A stretch of 64,000 bases of DNA, taken from the NCBI RefSeq assembly GCF_014193375.1, contig NZ_JACHZF010000017.1, positions 1 to 64,000 on the forward strand, in the 5' to 3' direction. The notes below the pieces were generated by a model. The model did not search any database. It saw nothing but the letters and a program-made list of their open reading frames with translations, and was not told the origin of the DNA. Made by a program: the position numbers and the translations under genes. This document shows positions 8,350 to 18,305 of the stretch, in pieces (within the stretch, counting starts at the first letter, position 1; every line of letters starts with the position of its first letter). Origin of the DNA: Halomonas campaniensis (lineage in GTDB: Bacteria; Pseudomonadota; Gammaproteobacteria; Pseudomonadales; Halomonadaceae).

Positions 8350-10296
8350 ATGCAAGATATAAACACCGACGACCGACCCCTGGACCTGATCTGCCTGGGT
8401 CGCGTCGCCGTCGACCTCTATGCGGAGCAGATCGGCAGCCACCTGGAAGATGTGGCCAGTTTCGCCAAATATCTGGGCGGCAGCTCCGGCAACATGGCCT
8501 ACGGCACCGCGCGCCTGGGGCTCAAGTCCGCCATGCTGTCGCGGGTCGGCAACGAGCAGATGGGTCACTTTGTGCGAGACGAACTGCAGCGGGCCGGTGT
8601 TGATACCTCGGCCCTGCAGACCGATCCGGAGCGTCATACTGGACTGGTGCTGCTGGCGCTCAAGGATCGCGACAGCTTCCCGCTGCTCTTCTATCGGCGC
8701 GACTGTGCCGACATGGCCATCGATGCCGATGCCATTGACCCGGCCTTCATTGGCCGGGCCCGTGCGTTGGCCATCACCGGCACTCACCTCTCTACGGAGA
8801 CGACGCGCCGTGCCTGCCGCAAGGCGCTGGGCGCGGCCGCAGAGTACGGCGTCAAGCGGGTGCTCGACATCGATTACCGGCCGGTGCTCTGGGGCCTGAC
8901 CACGCCGGGCGACGGTGAGACCCGCTTTATCGCCGATGAAACGGTCACTACCGATCTGCAGCAGTGGCTTGTTGATTTCGACCTGATTGTCGGCACCGAG
9001 GAGGAGTTCCATATCGCCGGCGGCAGCACCGATACCCTGGAGGCGCTGCGTGCGGTGCGCCGGGTCAGTGATGCCACTCTGGTATGCAAGCTCGGGCCCT
9101 TGGGTTGCGTGGTGATCGAAGATGAGATTCCCGAACGGCTCGAGGACGGCGTCCTGGTTCGGGGCGTCAAGGTCGAGGTGCTCAATGTGCTGGGTGCCGG
9201 CGATGCCTTCATGAGCGGACTCTTGCGAGGGTGGTTGCGCGACCAGGCGTGGGCTACTAGTGCTGCCTACGCCAACGCCTGTGGCGCCCTGGTGGTCTCA
9301 CGCCACGGTTGCGCGCCGGCCATGCCCTCCGAGGAGGAGCTATTCGACTACCTGGCGCGCCGGGATCAGGTGCCACGCCCCGACAAGGACGAGCGCCTCA
9401 ATCACTTGCATCGGGTCACCACGCGCACGCCGGTCGAATGGCCCGAGGTGTGCGGTCTGGCCTTCGATCACCGCCGCCAGCTCACCGATATGGCTCGCGA
9501 GGAGCATGCCGACCCCGAATGCTTGCCGACATTGAAACGGCTGCTAGTGCGGGCCGCCGAGGAAGGCGCCCGGCGCTGCGAGCTGGCCAGTCCGGCGATC
9601 CTGGTGGACGACGTACTCGGCCAGGATGCCCTGAACGAGGCCAGCGGTCGCGGTTGGTGGATAGGACGCCCGGTGGAGCTTCCGAGTTCGCGCCCGTTGC
9701 GTTTCCAGCACGGCGACGACTTGGGCAGCCGGCTACGCCACTGGCCTGCCGAGCACATCATCAAGTGCCTGGTGTTCTATCACCCGGATGACGCGCTGGC
9801 GCTGCGCCTGGAACAAGAAGCGCGCCTGCGCCAGCTCTATCACTCTGCCTGTGATAACGGTCTTGAGCTGCTGGTGGAGGTCATCCCCCCGGCCGGCATG
9901 CCGCAGGATGACACCACTCTGCCGCGCAGCCTGCAGCGTCTCTATAACCTGGGCATTCGCCCCGACTGGTGGAAGTTGCCGGCCATGTCCGATGCCGCCT
10001 GGCAGGCAGTGGGGCGGATCATCGATACCCAGGATCCGTACTGTCGTGGCGTGGTGCTGCTGGGCCTCGACGCGCCCATGGAAGAGATGAAGCGCGGCTT
10101 CGCTCCCGCCGCCCGGCAGTCGCACTGCAAGGGCTTCACCGTGGGCCGTACCCTTTTCGCTGCGGCAAGCCGCGAATGGCTGGGGGGGCGCATCGACGAT
10201 GCCACCCTGGTGAGCCGCGTTGCCGACAACTATGCCGAATTGATCCAGGAGTGGCGGCGTCTGCGCAGTACCGCCCTCCAACTGGAGGAAGCCTGA
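8350..10296 (+). CDS. iolC: Bifunctional 5-dehydro-2-deoxygluconokinase / DUF2090 aldolase (IolC fusion)
   Basis: The N-terminal half (about 10-330) is a PfkB-family sugar kinase, with GGSSGNMAYGTARLG near residue 45 and the catalytic GAGD motif near 285. It phosphorylates 2-deoxy-5-keto-gluconate. The C-terminal half (about 345-645) is the DUF2090 domain, which in this architecture is annotated as 2-deoxy-5-keto-gluconate-6-phosphate aldolase. That explains why no separate iolJ is seen; its products would be dihydroxyacetone phosphate and malonate semialdehyde. The 648 residues are normal for the fusion. I chose ATG 8350, behind CGGAGAGA, over an upstream in-frame ATG that overlaps the previous gene. 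Confidence 0.92.
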   Translation: MQDINTDDRPLDLICLGRVAVDLYAEQIGSHLEDVASFAKYLGGSSGNMAYGTARLGLKSAMLSRVGNEQMGHFVRDELQRAGVDTSALQTDPERHTGLVLLALKDRDSFPLLFYRRDCADMAIDADAIDPAFIGRARALAITGTHLSTETTRRACRKALGAAAEYGVKRVLDIDYRPVLWGLTTPGDGETRFIADETVTTDLQQWLVDFDLIVGTEEEFHIAGGSTDTLEALRAVRRVSDATLVCKLGPLGCVVIEDEIPERLEDGVLVRGVKVEVLNVLGAGDAFMSGLLRGWLRDQAWATSAAYANACGALVVSRHGCAPAMPSEEELFDYLARRDQVPRPDKDERLNHLHRVTTRTPVEWPEVCGLAFDHRRQLTDMAREEHADPECLPTLKRLLVRAAEEGARRCELASPAILVDDVLGQDALNEASGRGWWIGRPVELPSSRPLRFQHGDDLGSRLRHWPAEHIIKCLVFYHPDDALALRLEQEARLRQLYHSACDNGLELLVEVIPPAGMPQDDTTLPRSLQRLYNLGIRPDWWKLPAMSDAAWQAVGRIIDTQDPYCRGVVLLGLDAPMEEMKRGFAPAARQSHCKGFTVGRTLFAAASREWLGGRIDDATLVSRVADNYAELIQEWRRLRSTALQLEEA

Positions 10297-10297
10297 T

Positions 10298-12145
10298 ATG
10301 CGAACCATCCGTCTCACCATGGCCCAGGCCCTGGTCAAGTACCTGGCGGCCCAGCGCATCGAATATCAGGGGCGTGAGCTCCCGCTGTTCGAGGGGGTGT
10401 TCGCCATCTTCGGTCACGGCAACGTGGCTGGACTGGGCGAGGCGCTCTATCACGCACAGGATGTTCTGCCTACCCTGCGTGCGCATAATGAGCAGACCAT
10501 GGCCCATGCCGCCATCGCCTTTGCCAAGGCCAATGGCCGGCGTCGGCTGATGGCGGCCACCAGCTCGATCGGGCCGGGTGCGACCAACATGGTCACTGCT
10601 GCGGCCCTGGCCCATGCCAACCGCCTGCCGATCCTACTACTGCCCGGGGATACCTTCGCTACCCGCGAGCCCGACCCGGTGCTGCAGCAGGTAGAACACT
10701 TCGGCGATCCCAGCATCACGGTCAATGACTGCTTCCGGCCGGTGTCTCGCTTCTTCGATCGCATCACCCGTCCGGAGCAGCTGTTGACCAGTCTGCCCCA
10801 GGCTATTGCCACCTTGCTCGACCCCGAGCACTGTGGCCCCGCGACACTGGCGCTGCCCCAGGACGTCCAGACCTTCGCCTACGACTACCCAGAGGGATTC
10901 TTCACACCCCGTGTGCACCGCATCCGCCGTCCCCAGCCGGATCCTCGCGAGCTGGAGGAGGCCATTGCCGCTCTGGCCAGCGCCGAGCGGCCGTTGATCA
11001 TCGCCGGAGGCGGTGTGCACTATGCCGATGCCTGTGAGCGCCTCGGTGAGTTTGCCCGGACGCACGGTGTGCCGGTCGCCGAGACCCAGGCCGGCAAGGG
11101 GGCACTCGCGGATGCCCATCCCGGTGCGGTGGGAGCCATCGGGGTCACTGGCAGCGCTGCTGCCAACCGGCTCGCCGAGCAGGCGGATGTCATTCTCGCG
11201 GTGGGCACTCGACTGCAGGACTTCACCACCGGCTCCCGGGCGCTCTTCGAACGCGATGATCTCTCCCTGGTGGCCCTCAACGTGGGACGCTTCGACAGTC
11301 AGAAGCACCACGCCCTGCCGCTGACAGGTGACGCTCTCGATGGCCTGGCCGCGCTGGATGCCGGCCTGGTCGGGTGGCGGGCCTCCGATGCCTGGCGTGA
11401 GCAGGTGGGTAGCCTCAAGCGCGAATGGGCCGAGGCCGTGGCGCGTGTCACCGCCGATGACGGGCGTGAGCTGCCCACCGACGCCCAGGTGATCGGTGCG
11501 GTCAACCGTCAGGCAGGGGAGGACAGCACCGTGGTCTGTGCAGCCGGCGGGCTTCCGGGTGAGCTGCACAAGCTCTGGCAGGCCTCCGGTCCGGGCAGCT
11601 ACCACGTGGAGTACGGTTTTTCCTGCATGGGCTATGAAATTGCCGGGGGGCTGGGCGTCAAGATGGCCCACCCCGAGCGCGAGGTGTTCGTGATGGTGGG
11701 CGACGGCTCCTACCTGATGCACAACTCGGAGCTCGCCACCTCGGTGATGCTCGGCCACAAGCTGGTCGTGGTGGTGCTCGACAACCGCGGCTTCGGCTGC
11801 ATCAACCGCCTGCAGCAGGCGACTGGCGGCGCCGGCTTCAATAACCTCCTCGAGGACTGTCGCACGGTGCCGGAAGGCGCTCCCAGGATGGATTTCGCTG
11901 CTCACGCCCGTTCCCTGGGCTGCCAGGCTGAGAGCGTGCGTGGCATCACCGAACTGGAGCTGGCGCTGGTCCGCGCTCGCCAGGCCAGCACGACCTACAT
12001 CATCGCCCTGGACACTGACCCGCTGCCCAGCACCGCTGAGGGCGGTTCCTGGTGGGAGGTGGCGGTACCCGAGGTCTCTGAGCGCGACCAAGTACGCGAG
12101 GCCTATGAGGCCTATCGCGAGGCTAAACGGCGTCAGCATCGCTGA
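10298..12145 (+). CDS. iolD: 3D-(3,5/4)-trihydroxycyclohexane-1,2-dione acylhydrolase IolD
   Basis: A thiamine-diphosphate-dependent ring-opening hydrolase of inositol catabolism that makes 5-deoxy-glucuronate. At 615 residues it has the acetolactate-synthase-like three-domain order. The N-terminal PYR domain has the cofactor-activating glutamate in RAHNEQTMAHAA (about 66), a central FAD/NAD-like domain follows, and the C-terminal PP domain carries GDGSYLMHNSE (about 468) plus the distal DNRGFGCIN that completes the metal site. It starts one base after the iolC stop, which suggests translational coupling. Confidence 0.93.
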   Translation: MRTIRLTMAQALVKYLAAQRIEYQGRELPLFEGVFAIFGHGNVAGLGEALYHAQDVLPTLRAHNEQTMAHAAIAFAKANGRRRLMAATSSIGPGATNMVTAAALAHANRLPILLLPGDTFATREPDPVLQQVEHFGDPSITVNDCFRPVSRFFDRITRPEQLLTSLPQAIATLLDPEHCGPATLALPQDVQTFAYDYPEGFFTPRVHRIRRPQPDPRELEEAIAALASAERPLIIAGGGVHYADACERLGEFARTHGVPVAETQAGKGALADAHPGAVGAIGVTGSAAANRLAEQADVILAVGTRLQDFTTGSRALFERDDLSLVALNVGRFDSQKHHALPLTGDALDGLAALDAGLVGWRASDAWREQVGSLKREWAEAVARVTADDGRELPTDAQVIGAVNRQAGEDSTVVCAAGGLPGELHKLWQASGPGSYHVEYGFSCMGYEIAGGLGVKMAHPEREVFVMVGDGSYLMHNSELATSVMLGHKLVVVVLDNRGFGCINRLQQATGGAGFNNLLEDCRTVPEGAPRMDFAAHARSLGCQAESVRGITELELALVRARQASTTYIIALDTDPLPSTAEGGSWWEVAVPEVSERDQVREAYEAYREAKRRQHR

Positions 12146-12187
12146 GCTGCGACAGCGCTCATCGACTCTCGCGTTCACTCATCTCAT

Positions 12188-12211
12188 GGAGCGGGCCGGA
12201 TGACCCGCTCC
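12188..12211 (+). promoter_or_regulatory. Intercistronic hairpin between iolD and iolE
   Basis: GGAGCGGG and CCCGCTCC form an 8-bp perfect stem around an 8-base loop. It is followed directly by the iolE ribosome-binding site AAAGGAG and has no T run. It may influence message processing or initiation. Confidence 0.5.
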
Positions 12212-12224
12212 AAAGGAGCACGTC

Positions 12225-13127
12225 ATGTCTACCGTACGCTTGGGGATCAATCCTCTGACCTGGACCAACGACGATTTGCCGAGCCTGGGGGTCGACACTC
12301 CGCTGGAGGTCTGCCTGGAAGAGGGGCGCGAGGCTGGCTTCGTTGGCTTCGAACTAGGCAACAAGTTTCCCCGCACCCCAGAGGCGCTTTCCAGGGTGCT
12401 GGGCAACTATGACCTGGATCTGGTTTCCGGCTGGTACTCCGCCCGGCTGCTGGAGCGCAGCCCCGAGGAAGAGATCGCCGCTGTTCAGGACCATCTCCAC
12501 CTGCTCAAGGCCTGTGGCGCCAAGGTGATGGTGTTCTGCGAAGTGAGTCGCTGCATCCACGGCAACCAGGCGGTCCCGCTGTCCCGTCGCCCTCACCTCA
12601 GCGATGCCGACTGGAAGCGACTGACCGAGGGGCTCAACGTGGTTGGGGACTATCTCAAGGAGCAGGGCGTGCAGTTGGTCTATCACCACCACCTGGGCAC
12701 CGTGGTGGAGAGCCAGGAGGATGTGGAGCGGATGCTCGACGGGACCCGCGACTCCGTCGGCCTGTTGCTCGACTTTGGTCACCTGCGCGGTGCAGGCGGC
12801 GATCCCCTGGCAGTGGCCCGGCGCTATGCCGCCCGGGTCAAGCATGTGCATTGCAAGGACCTGCGTTTTCCGGTCCTGCAGGAGCTTCGCAACCGCGACA
12901 AGAGCTTCCTGGATGGGGTGCTCGATGGCCTCTTTACCGTGCCGGGCGATGGCGATGTGGACTTCCTGCCGGCCTTGATCCATCTGCGTGAGGCCGGCTA
13001 CCGAGGCTGGCTGGTGGTGGAGGCAGAGCAGGATCCCGAGGTTGCCCATCCTCTGACCTATGCCCGAATGGGCTATCGCAATCTGCGTGCACTGGCCGAA
13101 CAGGCCGGCTTCAGCGTTGCCGACTGA
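12225..13127 (+). CDS. iolE: myo-inosose-2 dehydratase IolE
   Basis: IolE dehydrates 2-keto-myo-inositol to 3D-trihydroxycyclohexane-1,2-dione, the IolD substrate. The 300-residue TIM-barrel protein begins MSTVRLGINPLTWTNDDLPS, the usual IolE N-terminus. Metal-site residues are visible in QLVYHHHLGTVVES, LLLDFGHLRGAG, VKHVHCKD and WLVVEAEQDP. A clear AAAGGAG lies six bases before the ATG. It sits between iolD and iolA in the same operon. Confidence 0.93.
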   Translation: MSTVRLGINPLTWTNDDLPSLGVDTPLEVCLEEGREAGFVGFELGNKFPRTPEALSRVLGNYDLDLVSGWYSARLLERSPEEEIAAVQDHLHLLKACGAKVMVFCEVSRCIHGNQAVPLSRRPHLSDADWKRLTEGLNVVGDYLKEQGVQLVYHHHLGTVVESQEDVERMLDGTRDSVGLLLDFGHLRGAGGDPLAVARRYAARVKHVHCKDLRFPVLQELRNRDKSFLDGVLDGLFTVPGDGDVDFLPALIHLREAGYRGWLVVEAEQDPEVAHPLTYARMGYRNLRALAEQAGFSVAD

Positions 13128-13162
13128 TTTTCCTGATCACCGACTTTTGAGAGCAGCTTTCC

Positions 13163-14665
<1,503 letters not shown>

Positions 14666-14691
14666 CTTCCCTCAATGGCAGTTACGCCAGG

Positions 14692-14714
14692 GCGCCGGTC
14701 TTCAGGGCCGGCGC
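14692..14714 (+). promoter_or_regulatory. Intercistronic hairpin between iolA and the second dehydrogenase
   Basis: GCGCCGG and CCGGCGC form a 7-bp stem around a 9-base loop in the 74-base gap. There is no T run, so partial attenuation or RNA processing is more likely than full termination. Confidence 0.45.
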
Positions 14715-14739
14715 AGCTGAAGGTCTAAGGATACACAGC

Positions 14740-15864
14740 ATGCAGCCGCTCAATATCGGCCTGATCGGCACCGGCTTCATGGGCAAGGCCCACGCCATCG
14801 CCCTCAAGGCCGCCCCCACCGTTTTCAATCTGCCCGCGATGCCGGTCTGCGATTTGCTCGCCGAGGTCGATGACGACCTGGCCGCGCGCAAGGCGCGGGA
14901 GCTTGGCTTTGCCCGCGCCACCGGCGACTGGAAGGCGCTGGTCACGGATCCACAGGTGGACGTGGTCGATATCTGTGCCCCCAACTTTCTGCATAAGGAG
15001 ATGGCCCTAGCCGCCATCGCGGCGGACAAGCACGTCTATGCCGAGAAGCCCTTGGCGCTTTCCTCCGCCGACGCTCAGGAGATGGTGGAGGCCGCGGAAA
15101 GGGCCGGGGTCAAGACCCTGGTGGGCTTCAACTATATCCGTAACTCGGCCACCCAACTGGCCAGGGAAATTATCGCCAGTGGCGAGATTGGTGAGCTGAT
15201 CCACTTCCGCGGTCGCCATAACGAAGACTATATGAGCGACCCCGCCAGACCTCTGGACTGGCATACCCAGCGAGTCACTGCGGGGGCCGGGGCCCTGGGG
15301 GACGTGGGCTCGCATATTCTGAACATGGCGGAATACCTTACCGGCCAGAGAATCAGCGAGGTATTCGGCCAACTGCAGACGGTGATACCCAGGCGACCTT
15401 TACCCGATGGCAGTGGTGGCATGGGAGAGGTCGAAAACGATGACCAGGCCCAGGCGTTGCTGCGCTTCGACGGTGGTCTGATCGGGAATATCGAGACCTC
15501 ACGGGTAGCCACCGGCCGCAAGATGGGGCTGGCCTACACCATTACCGGCACCAAGGGCTCGATCATATTCGACCAGGAGCGCATGAGTGAGCTGCAGCTC
15601 TACAAGCAAGAAGGGCCTGAGGGGCGCCGCGGCTTCAGCATGCTGTTGGTCGGCCCGGAACATCCCGATTACGCTGCCTTCAGCCCCGCCCCCGGCCATG
15701 GCCTGGGCTACAACGACCAGAAGATCATCGAGATCCGCGACCTGGTGGAGGGTATTGTGGGTAATAAACCTCTTTATCCGGACTTCCATGAGGCTTGGCG
15801 GGTCAATCGCATGATCGATGCCATCGAGCTCTCACATGCCGAAGGCACTTGGATGAAAGTATGA
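14740..15864 (+). CDS. Gfo/Idh/MocA-family oxidoreductase, second inositol-type dehydrogenase
   Basis: A 374-residue NAD(P)-dependent oxidoreductase with Rossmann motif GTGFMG near residue 10 and AEKPLAL with the catalytic lysine near 100. Where IolG has DMTIHD, this protein has GDVGSHILNMAEYL (about 188), retaining Asp and His in a different spacing context. The C-terminal region is longer than in IolG. As the last gene of the iol operon it may oxidise scyllo-inositol, D-chiro-inositol or an inositol derivative, widening the range fed into the pathway. The substrate cannot be read from the sequence. Confidence 0.82.
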   Translation: MQPLNIGLIGTGFMGKAHAIALKAAPTVFNLPAMPVCDLLAEVDDDLAARKARELGFARATGDWKALVTDPQVDVVDICAPNFLHKEMALAAIAADKHVYAEKPLALSSADAQEMVEAAERAGVKTLVGFNYIRNSATQLAREIIASGEIGELIHFRGRHNEDYMSDPARPLDWHTQRVTAGAGALGDVGSHILNMAEYLTGQRISEVFGQLQTVIPRRPLPDGSGGMGEVENDDQAQALLRFDGGLIGNIETSRVATGRKMGLAYTITGTKGSIIFDQERMSELQLYKQEGPEGRRGFSMLLVGPEHPDYAAFSPAPGHGLGYNDQKIIEIRDLVEGIVGNKPLYPDFHEAWRVNRMIDAIELSHAEGTWMKV

Positions 15865-15888
15865 CAATCCGTTAACTCAGTAGTCACA

Positions 15889-16018
15889 TCACAAAATGGC
15901 TAACTCGTCATCCGGGATCAATGGGTCCGGCAGGTTCCCGTCGCTTCCCTCCAGCCCGAAGGCGGCGCGGGGCGAAGTCCACTCCCGTCGCCGATCACCT
16001 CGCTCGCCGTCCGATGTA
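15889..16018 (-). pseudogene. Frameshifted 3' fragment of a hypothetical gene (copy of the 17036-17686 gene end)
   Basis: On the minus strand this stretch encodes GEVIGD-like sequence, then VDFAP in another frame, then GSDGNLPDPLIPDDE before a TGA. These correspond to GEVIGECHDFDPPKAT and GSDENLPDQFAPDEE at the C-terminus of the intact gene about 1.1 kb to the right. The nucleotide match is obvious at GGTCCGGCAGGTTC. At least two frameshifts and the missing N-terminal 85 percent mark it as a relic. Confidence 0.7.
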
Positions 16019-16023
16019 GTATG

Positions 16024-16044
16024 CTGTTAGGAAGTTCCTAACAG
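16024..16044. promoter_or_regulatory. Perfect 21-bp palindrome, probable operator
   Basis: Ten-base arms CTGTTAGGAA and TTCCTAACAG flank a single G, 80 bases before the next gene's ATG. A TATGCT hexamer (16019-16024) touches its left edge and a TTGACA (16052-16057) lies just to its right. The palindrome is therefore well placed to bind a repressor. No regulator gene is adjacent, so the binding protein is unknown. Confidence 0.6.
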
Positions 16045-16123
16045 ACTGTTTTGACAAAGGTTGTCGAGCTTCGTTGTTGGGCGTGACGCGGCGAGCCCGG
16101 CATCGGGGGAGAAGGCATCCGCA

Positions 16124-16957
16124 ATGACGCTTGTTGTCGCAATTCTGGTCGGTGTTGTCCTCGGTGCCCTGGTCCTGATGCGGTTTCTGGACCGGCATGC
16201 GGACCGCGTGGAGTGGCGGAGGCTTGCGGCGCTCCAGCCCGGCGTGGCGAAGCGCTTCGAGCCCGAGATGATCGCCGACCTGCCCGAGCCGGCGCGCCGA
16301 TATTTCGGCTATACGATGCGTCCCGGCACGCCGATTCTGCCGGTAGCCGAGATCGACATGCGCGGCCAGTTCAGTCTCGGCACCAAGCAGCAACCGAACT
16401 ACCGGCCGATGGAGGCGCGCCAGATCCTGGCCGCTCCGAATGGCTTCGTCTGGGCCATGCGCACGCGTGGCGGGATGCCCTTATCGGGATCGGACTCCGG
16501 CGGATGGACACGATTCCGGATCTTCGGGCTGATCCCGGTCGCAAGGCCCGGCGGCGATCCCGATCACACCCGCTCGGCCTTCGGGCGATACGTGGCCGAG
16601 TCGCTCTTCTGGGCACCCGCAGCACTGTTGCCGGGGCCGGGCGTCACCTGGCAACCCGTGGCCGAGAATACGGCCCGCGTCACCGTCCGGCACGGTGAGC
16701 TGGAACAGGCGGTGGATGTCACCGTCGATGCAGCGGGGCGGCCCGTCGAGGTCTCCTTCCAGCGCTGGAGCAACGCCAACCCCGACAAGGTGCATCGGCT
16801 GCAGCCCTTCGGCGGATACCTGTCCGATTTTCGCGAGGTGGGCGGCTACCGCCTGCCGTTCCGGGTCGAGGCGGGCAACATGTTCGGGAGCGAGGATTAT
16901 TTTCCGTTCTTCCTCGTGGATGTCACCGATATCCGGTTTCCGGGGATGCCGCCATGA
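16124..16957 (+). CDS. DUF6544-like membrane-anchored hypothetical protein
   Basis: A 277-residue protein of unknown function. One N-terminal transmembrane segment (about 2-20, TLVVAILVGVVLGALVLM) is followed by a soluble domain resembling the DUF6544 family: LPEPARRYFGYTMRPGTPIL near 50-70, then a beta-rich region ending in VGGYRLPFRVEAGNMFGSEDYFPFF. ATG 16124 is preferred over an upstream in-frame codon because the hydrophobic segment then starts directly. It stands alone behind a perfect palindrome and between a gene relic and the intact homologue of that relic, which suggests it was inserted. The DUF name is from memory of the family and moderately certain. Confidence 0.65.
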   Translation: MTLVVAILVGVVLGALVLMRFLDRHADRVEWRRLAALQPGVAKRFEPEMIADLPEPARRYFGYTMRPGTPILPVAEIDMRGQFSLGTKQQPNYRPMEARQILAAPNGFVWAMRTRGGMPLSGSDSGGWTRFRIFGLIPVARPGGDPDHTRSAFGRYVAESLFWAPAALLPGPGVTWQPVAENTARVTVRHGELEQAVDVTVDAAGRPVEVSFQRWSNANPDKVHRLQPFGGYLSDFREVGGYRLPFRVEAGNMFGSEDYFPFFLVDVTDIRFPGMPP

Positions 16958-17035
16958 CGGCCCTGATCCTCGCCGATCGGTGCATCGAGATTCTCCCGAC
17001 TGCCTCGACCCGCTGCATCGCGGCCCGGGGGGGGC

Positions 17036-17686
17036 CTACTCCTCGTCGGGAGCGAACTGGTCCGGCAGGTTCTCGTCGCTGCCTGCCAGGCTCATGGTGG
17101 CCTTGGGCGGGTCGAAGTCGTGGCACTCGCCGATTACCTCGCCCGTGGTCGAGATGACGATGCTTCGCTTCTCGGCAAAGCAGTAGTGGTAGCGCTGGAT
17201 CTCGCCCCAGATGACCAGCGTGCCGCTGCTCTCCTGCCTGTGCTCGCGGGCCTTCTGGCAGGCGGCTTCCAGGCGCTCCTCCCAGGGCAGGCGCCAGAAG
17301 TCGATGGGAAACGGCAGCCGGCGGAAGCGCTCGGTGAAGGCCATGGCGAAGATCGGCGTGCCGGGGGCGCGCACATAGTCGGTATCGGCGAACAGCCAGT
17401 GGCGAAAGGCGGCGCGATCCTCGGCGAGGCGTTCGGCCACGGCGGCGATGCCGGGCCGGTAGTCGGACTCGGCAATGCCCACGCAGCGACAGAGCGCCTC
17501 GATAAAGCCCGTCTCGCCATGGAGGGGGGCGCAATGCTGGCGCTCCAGGCCCAGGTAGCGGCCGCCGATCACGGCCTGGTAGTGCGCAAGGGTGTCGGCG
17601 TCGGGCTGCCCGTAGCCGAGGTCGCGCAGCACCTCCTGCGGGGTCAGGTGGCGGGTGCGCAGGTGCAGTTCCTGAATCAGGTTCAT
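17036..17686 (-). CDS. Hypothetical protein, 216 residues
   Basis: I do not recognise this protein. It looks soluble (no signal peptide or membrane segment) and rich in aromatic residues and arginine, with a C-terminal region WGEIQRYHYCFAEKRSIVI and an acidic tail ending DQFAPDEE. The start at 17686 is chosen because GGGAGGTGA lies seven bases upstream; a GTG three codons earlier is less well placed. It starts only 5 bases after the stop of a small upstream ORF, so the two are probably translated together. A decayed copy of its 3' end lies at 15889-16018. Confidence 0.65.
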   Translation of the reverse strand: MNLIQELHLRTRHLTPQEVLRDLGYGQPDADTLAHYQAVIGGRYLGLERQHCAPLHGETGFIEALCRCVGIAESDYRPGIAAVAERLAEDRAAFRHWLFADTDYVRAPGTPIFAMAFTERFRRLPFPIDFWRLPWEERLEAACQKAREHRQESSGTLVIWGEIQRYHYCFAEKRSIVISTTGEVIGECHDFDPPKATMSLAGSDENLPDQFAPDEE

Positions 17687-17691
17687 GGCGA

Positions 17692-17910
17692 TCACCTCCC
17701 TGCCGGTGGGGTGGCGGATGCCGCCCGGTGTCGTTGTGGAGCCGCCTGGCCGGGGAGAGCGGCCAGGATGGCGTCGTTTCGCAGCTCCGGGCGCACGATG
17801 TCGTCGCGGTCGAGCAGGGCGATCAGGCCGGGATATCGTGACGCCGGGGCGTGGCGGTAGGCGTCGGCGGCCCGGGCGGGAGGGCGAGGGGTGTCGATCG
17901 GGTAGGTCAT
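17692..17910 (-). CDS. Small hypothetical protein, 72 residues
   Basis: The ORF begins MTYPIDTPRPPARAADAYRH behind TTGGAGACGACC and ends TPPAGR, its last codons forming the ribosome-binding site of the next gene. It is proline- and arginine-rich with a central IALLDRDDIVRPELR segment and no membrane segment. The tight spacing to the 216-residue gene suggests a two-gene unit or a leader-type coupling arrangement. No family is recognised, so this is a moderate-confidence gene. Confidence 0.45.
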   Translation of the reverse strand: MTYPIDTPRPPARAADAYRHAPASRYPGLIALLDRDDIVRPELRNDAILAALPGQAAPQRHRAASATPPAGR

Positions 17911-18001
17911 GGTCGTCTCCAATTCCCCTGACGAGGCTCGCGCCGATGGGCTTGCGAGCGTGGTTCGGCCAGCGCCGACCCAGGGGAGTGGAGTCGCACG
18001 C

Positions 18002-18051
18002 CGCTTTAGCTGCATTTCTATCCCGCCCGCAAGTTGGTGCTTAAATCGGCG
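18002..18051. repeat. 50-bp imperfect direct repeat, copy 1
   Basis: This copy begins CGCTTTAGCTGCATTT and ends AAATCGGCG. It matches copy 2 at 40 of 50 positions without gaps. It lies in the 395-base gene-free stretch 17911-18305. Confidence 0.65.
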
Positions 18052-18114
18052 GTGGCCCGAGGGCCGAACAACAAGAAACCCGCTTTGCATGCGCTGAAGC
18101 GGGCCTCTGACGGT

Positions 18115-18164
18115 CGCTTTAGCGGCATTTGTAGAGCGCCCGCAAGCTGGAATTCAAATCGGCG
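18115..18164. repeat. 50-bp imperfect direct repeat, copy 2
   Basis: This copy begins CGCTTTAGCGGCATTT and ends AAATCGGCG; the start-to-start distance to copy 1 is 113 bases. Between the copies a 7-bp stem CCCGCTT/AAGCGGG (18079-18103) could form a hairpin. The arrangement resembles a short dispersed repeat more than a CRISPR array. Confidence 0.65.
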
Positions 18165-18305
18165 CTTGATTGACACTAGCCGGGCGACGCGGCGTTTGTC
18201 AATCCCGCCACCGGCGCCGACCGGCCTGGGCGCGGCGAGCCGATCGGGGTAAGCTGCCTCCATGCCGAAGGAGAGGCATGCCATTTACCGACCGGGAGAC
18301 ACCCC

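Noticed and set aside
18002-18164. CRISPR-like array
   Set aside because: Only two copies, 80 percent identical, 50 bases long with one 63-base interval and no cas genes.
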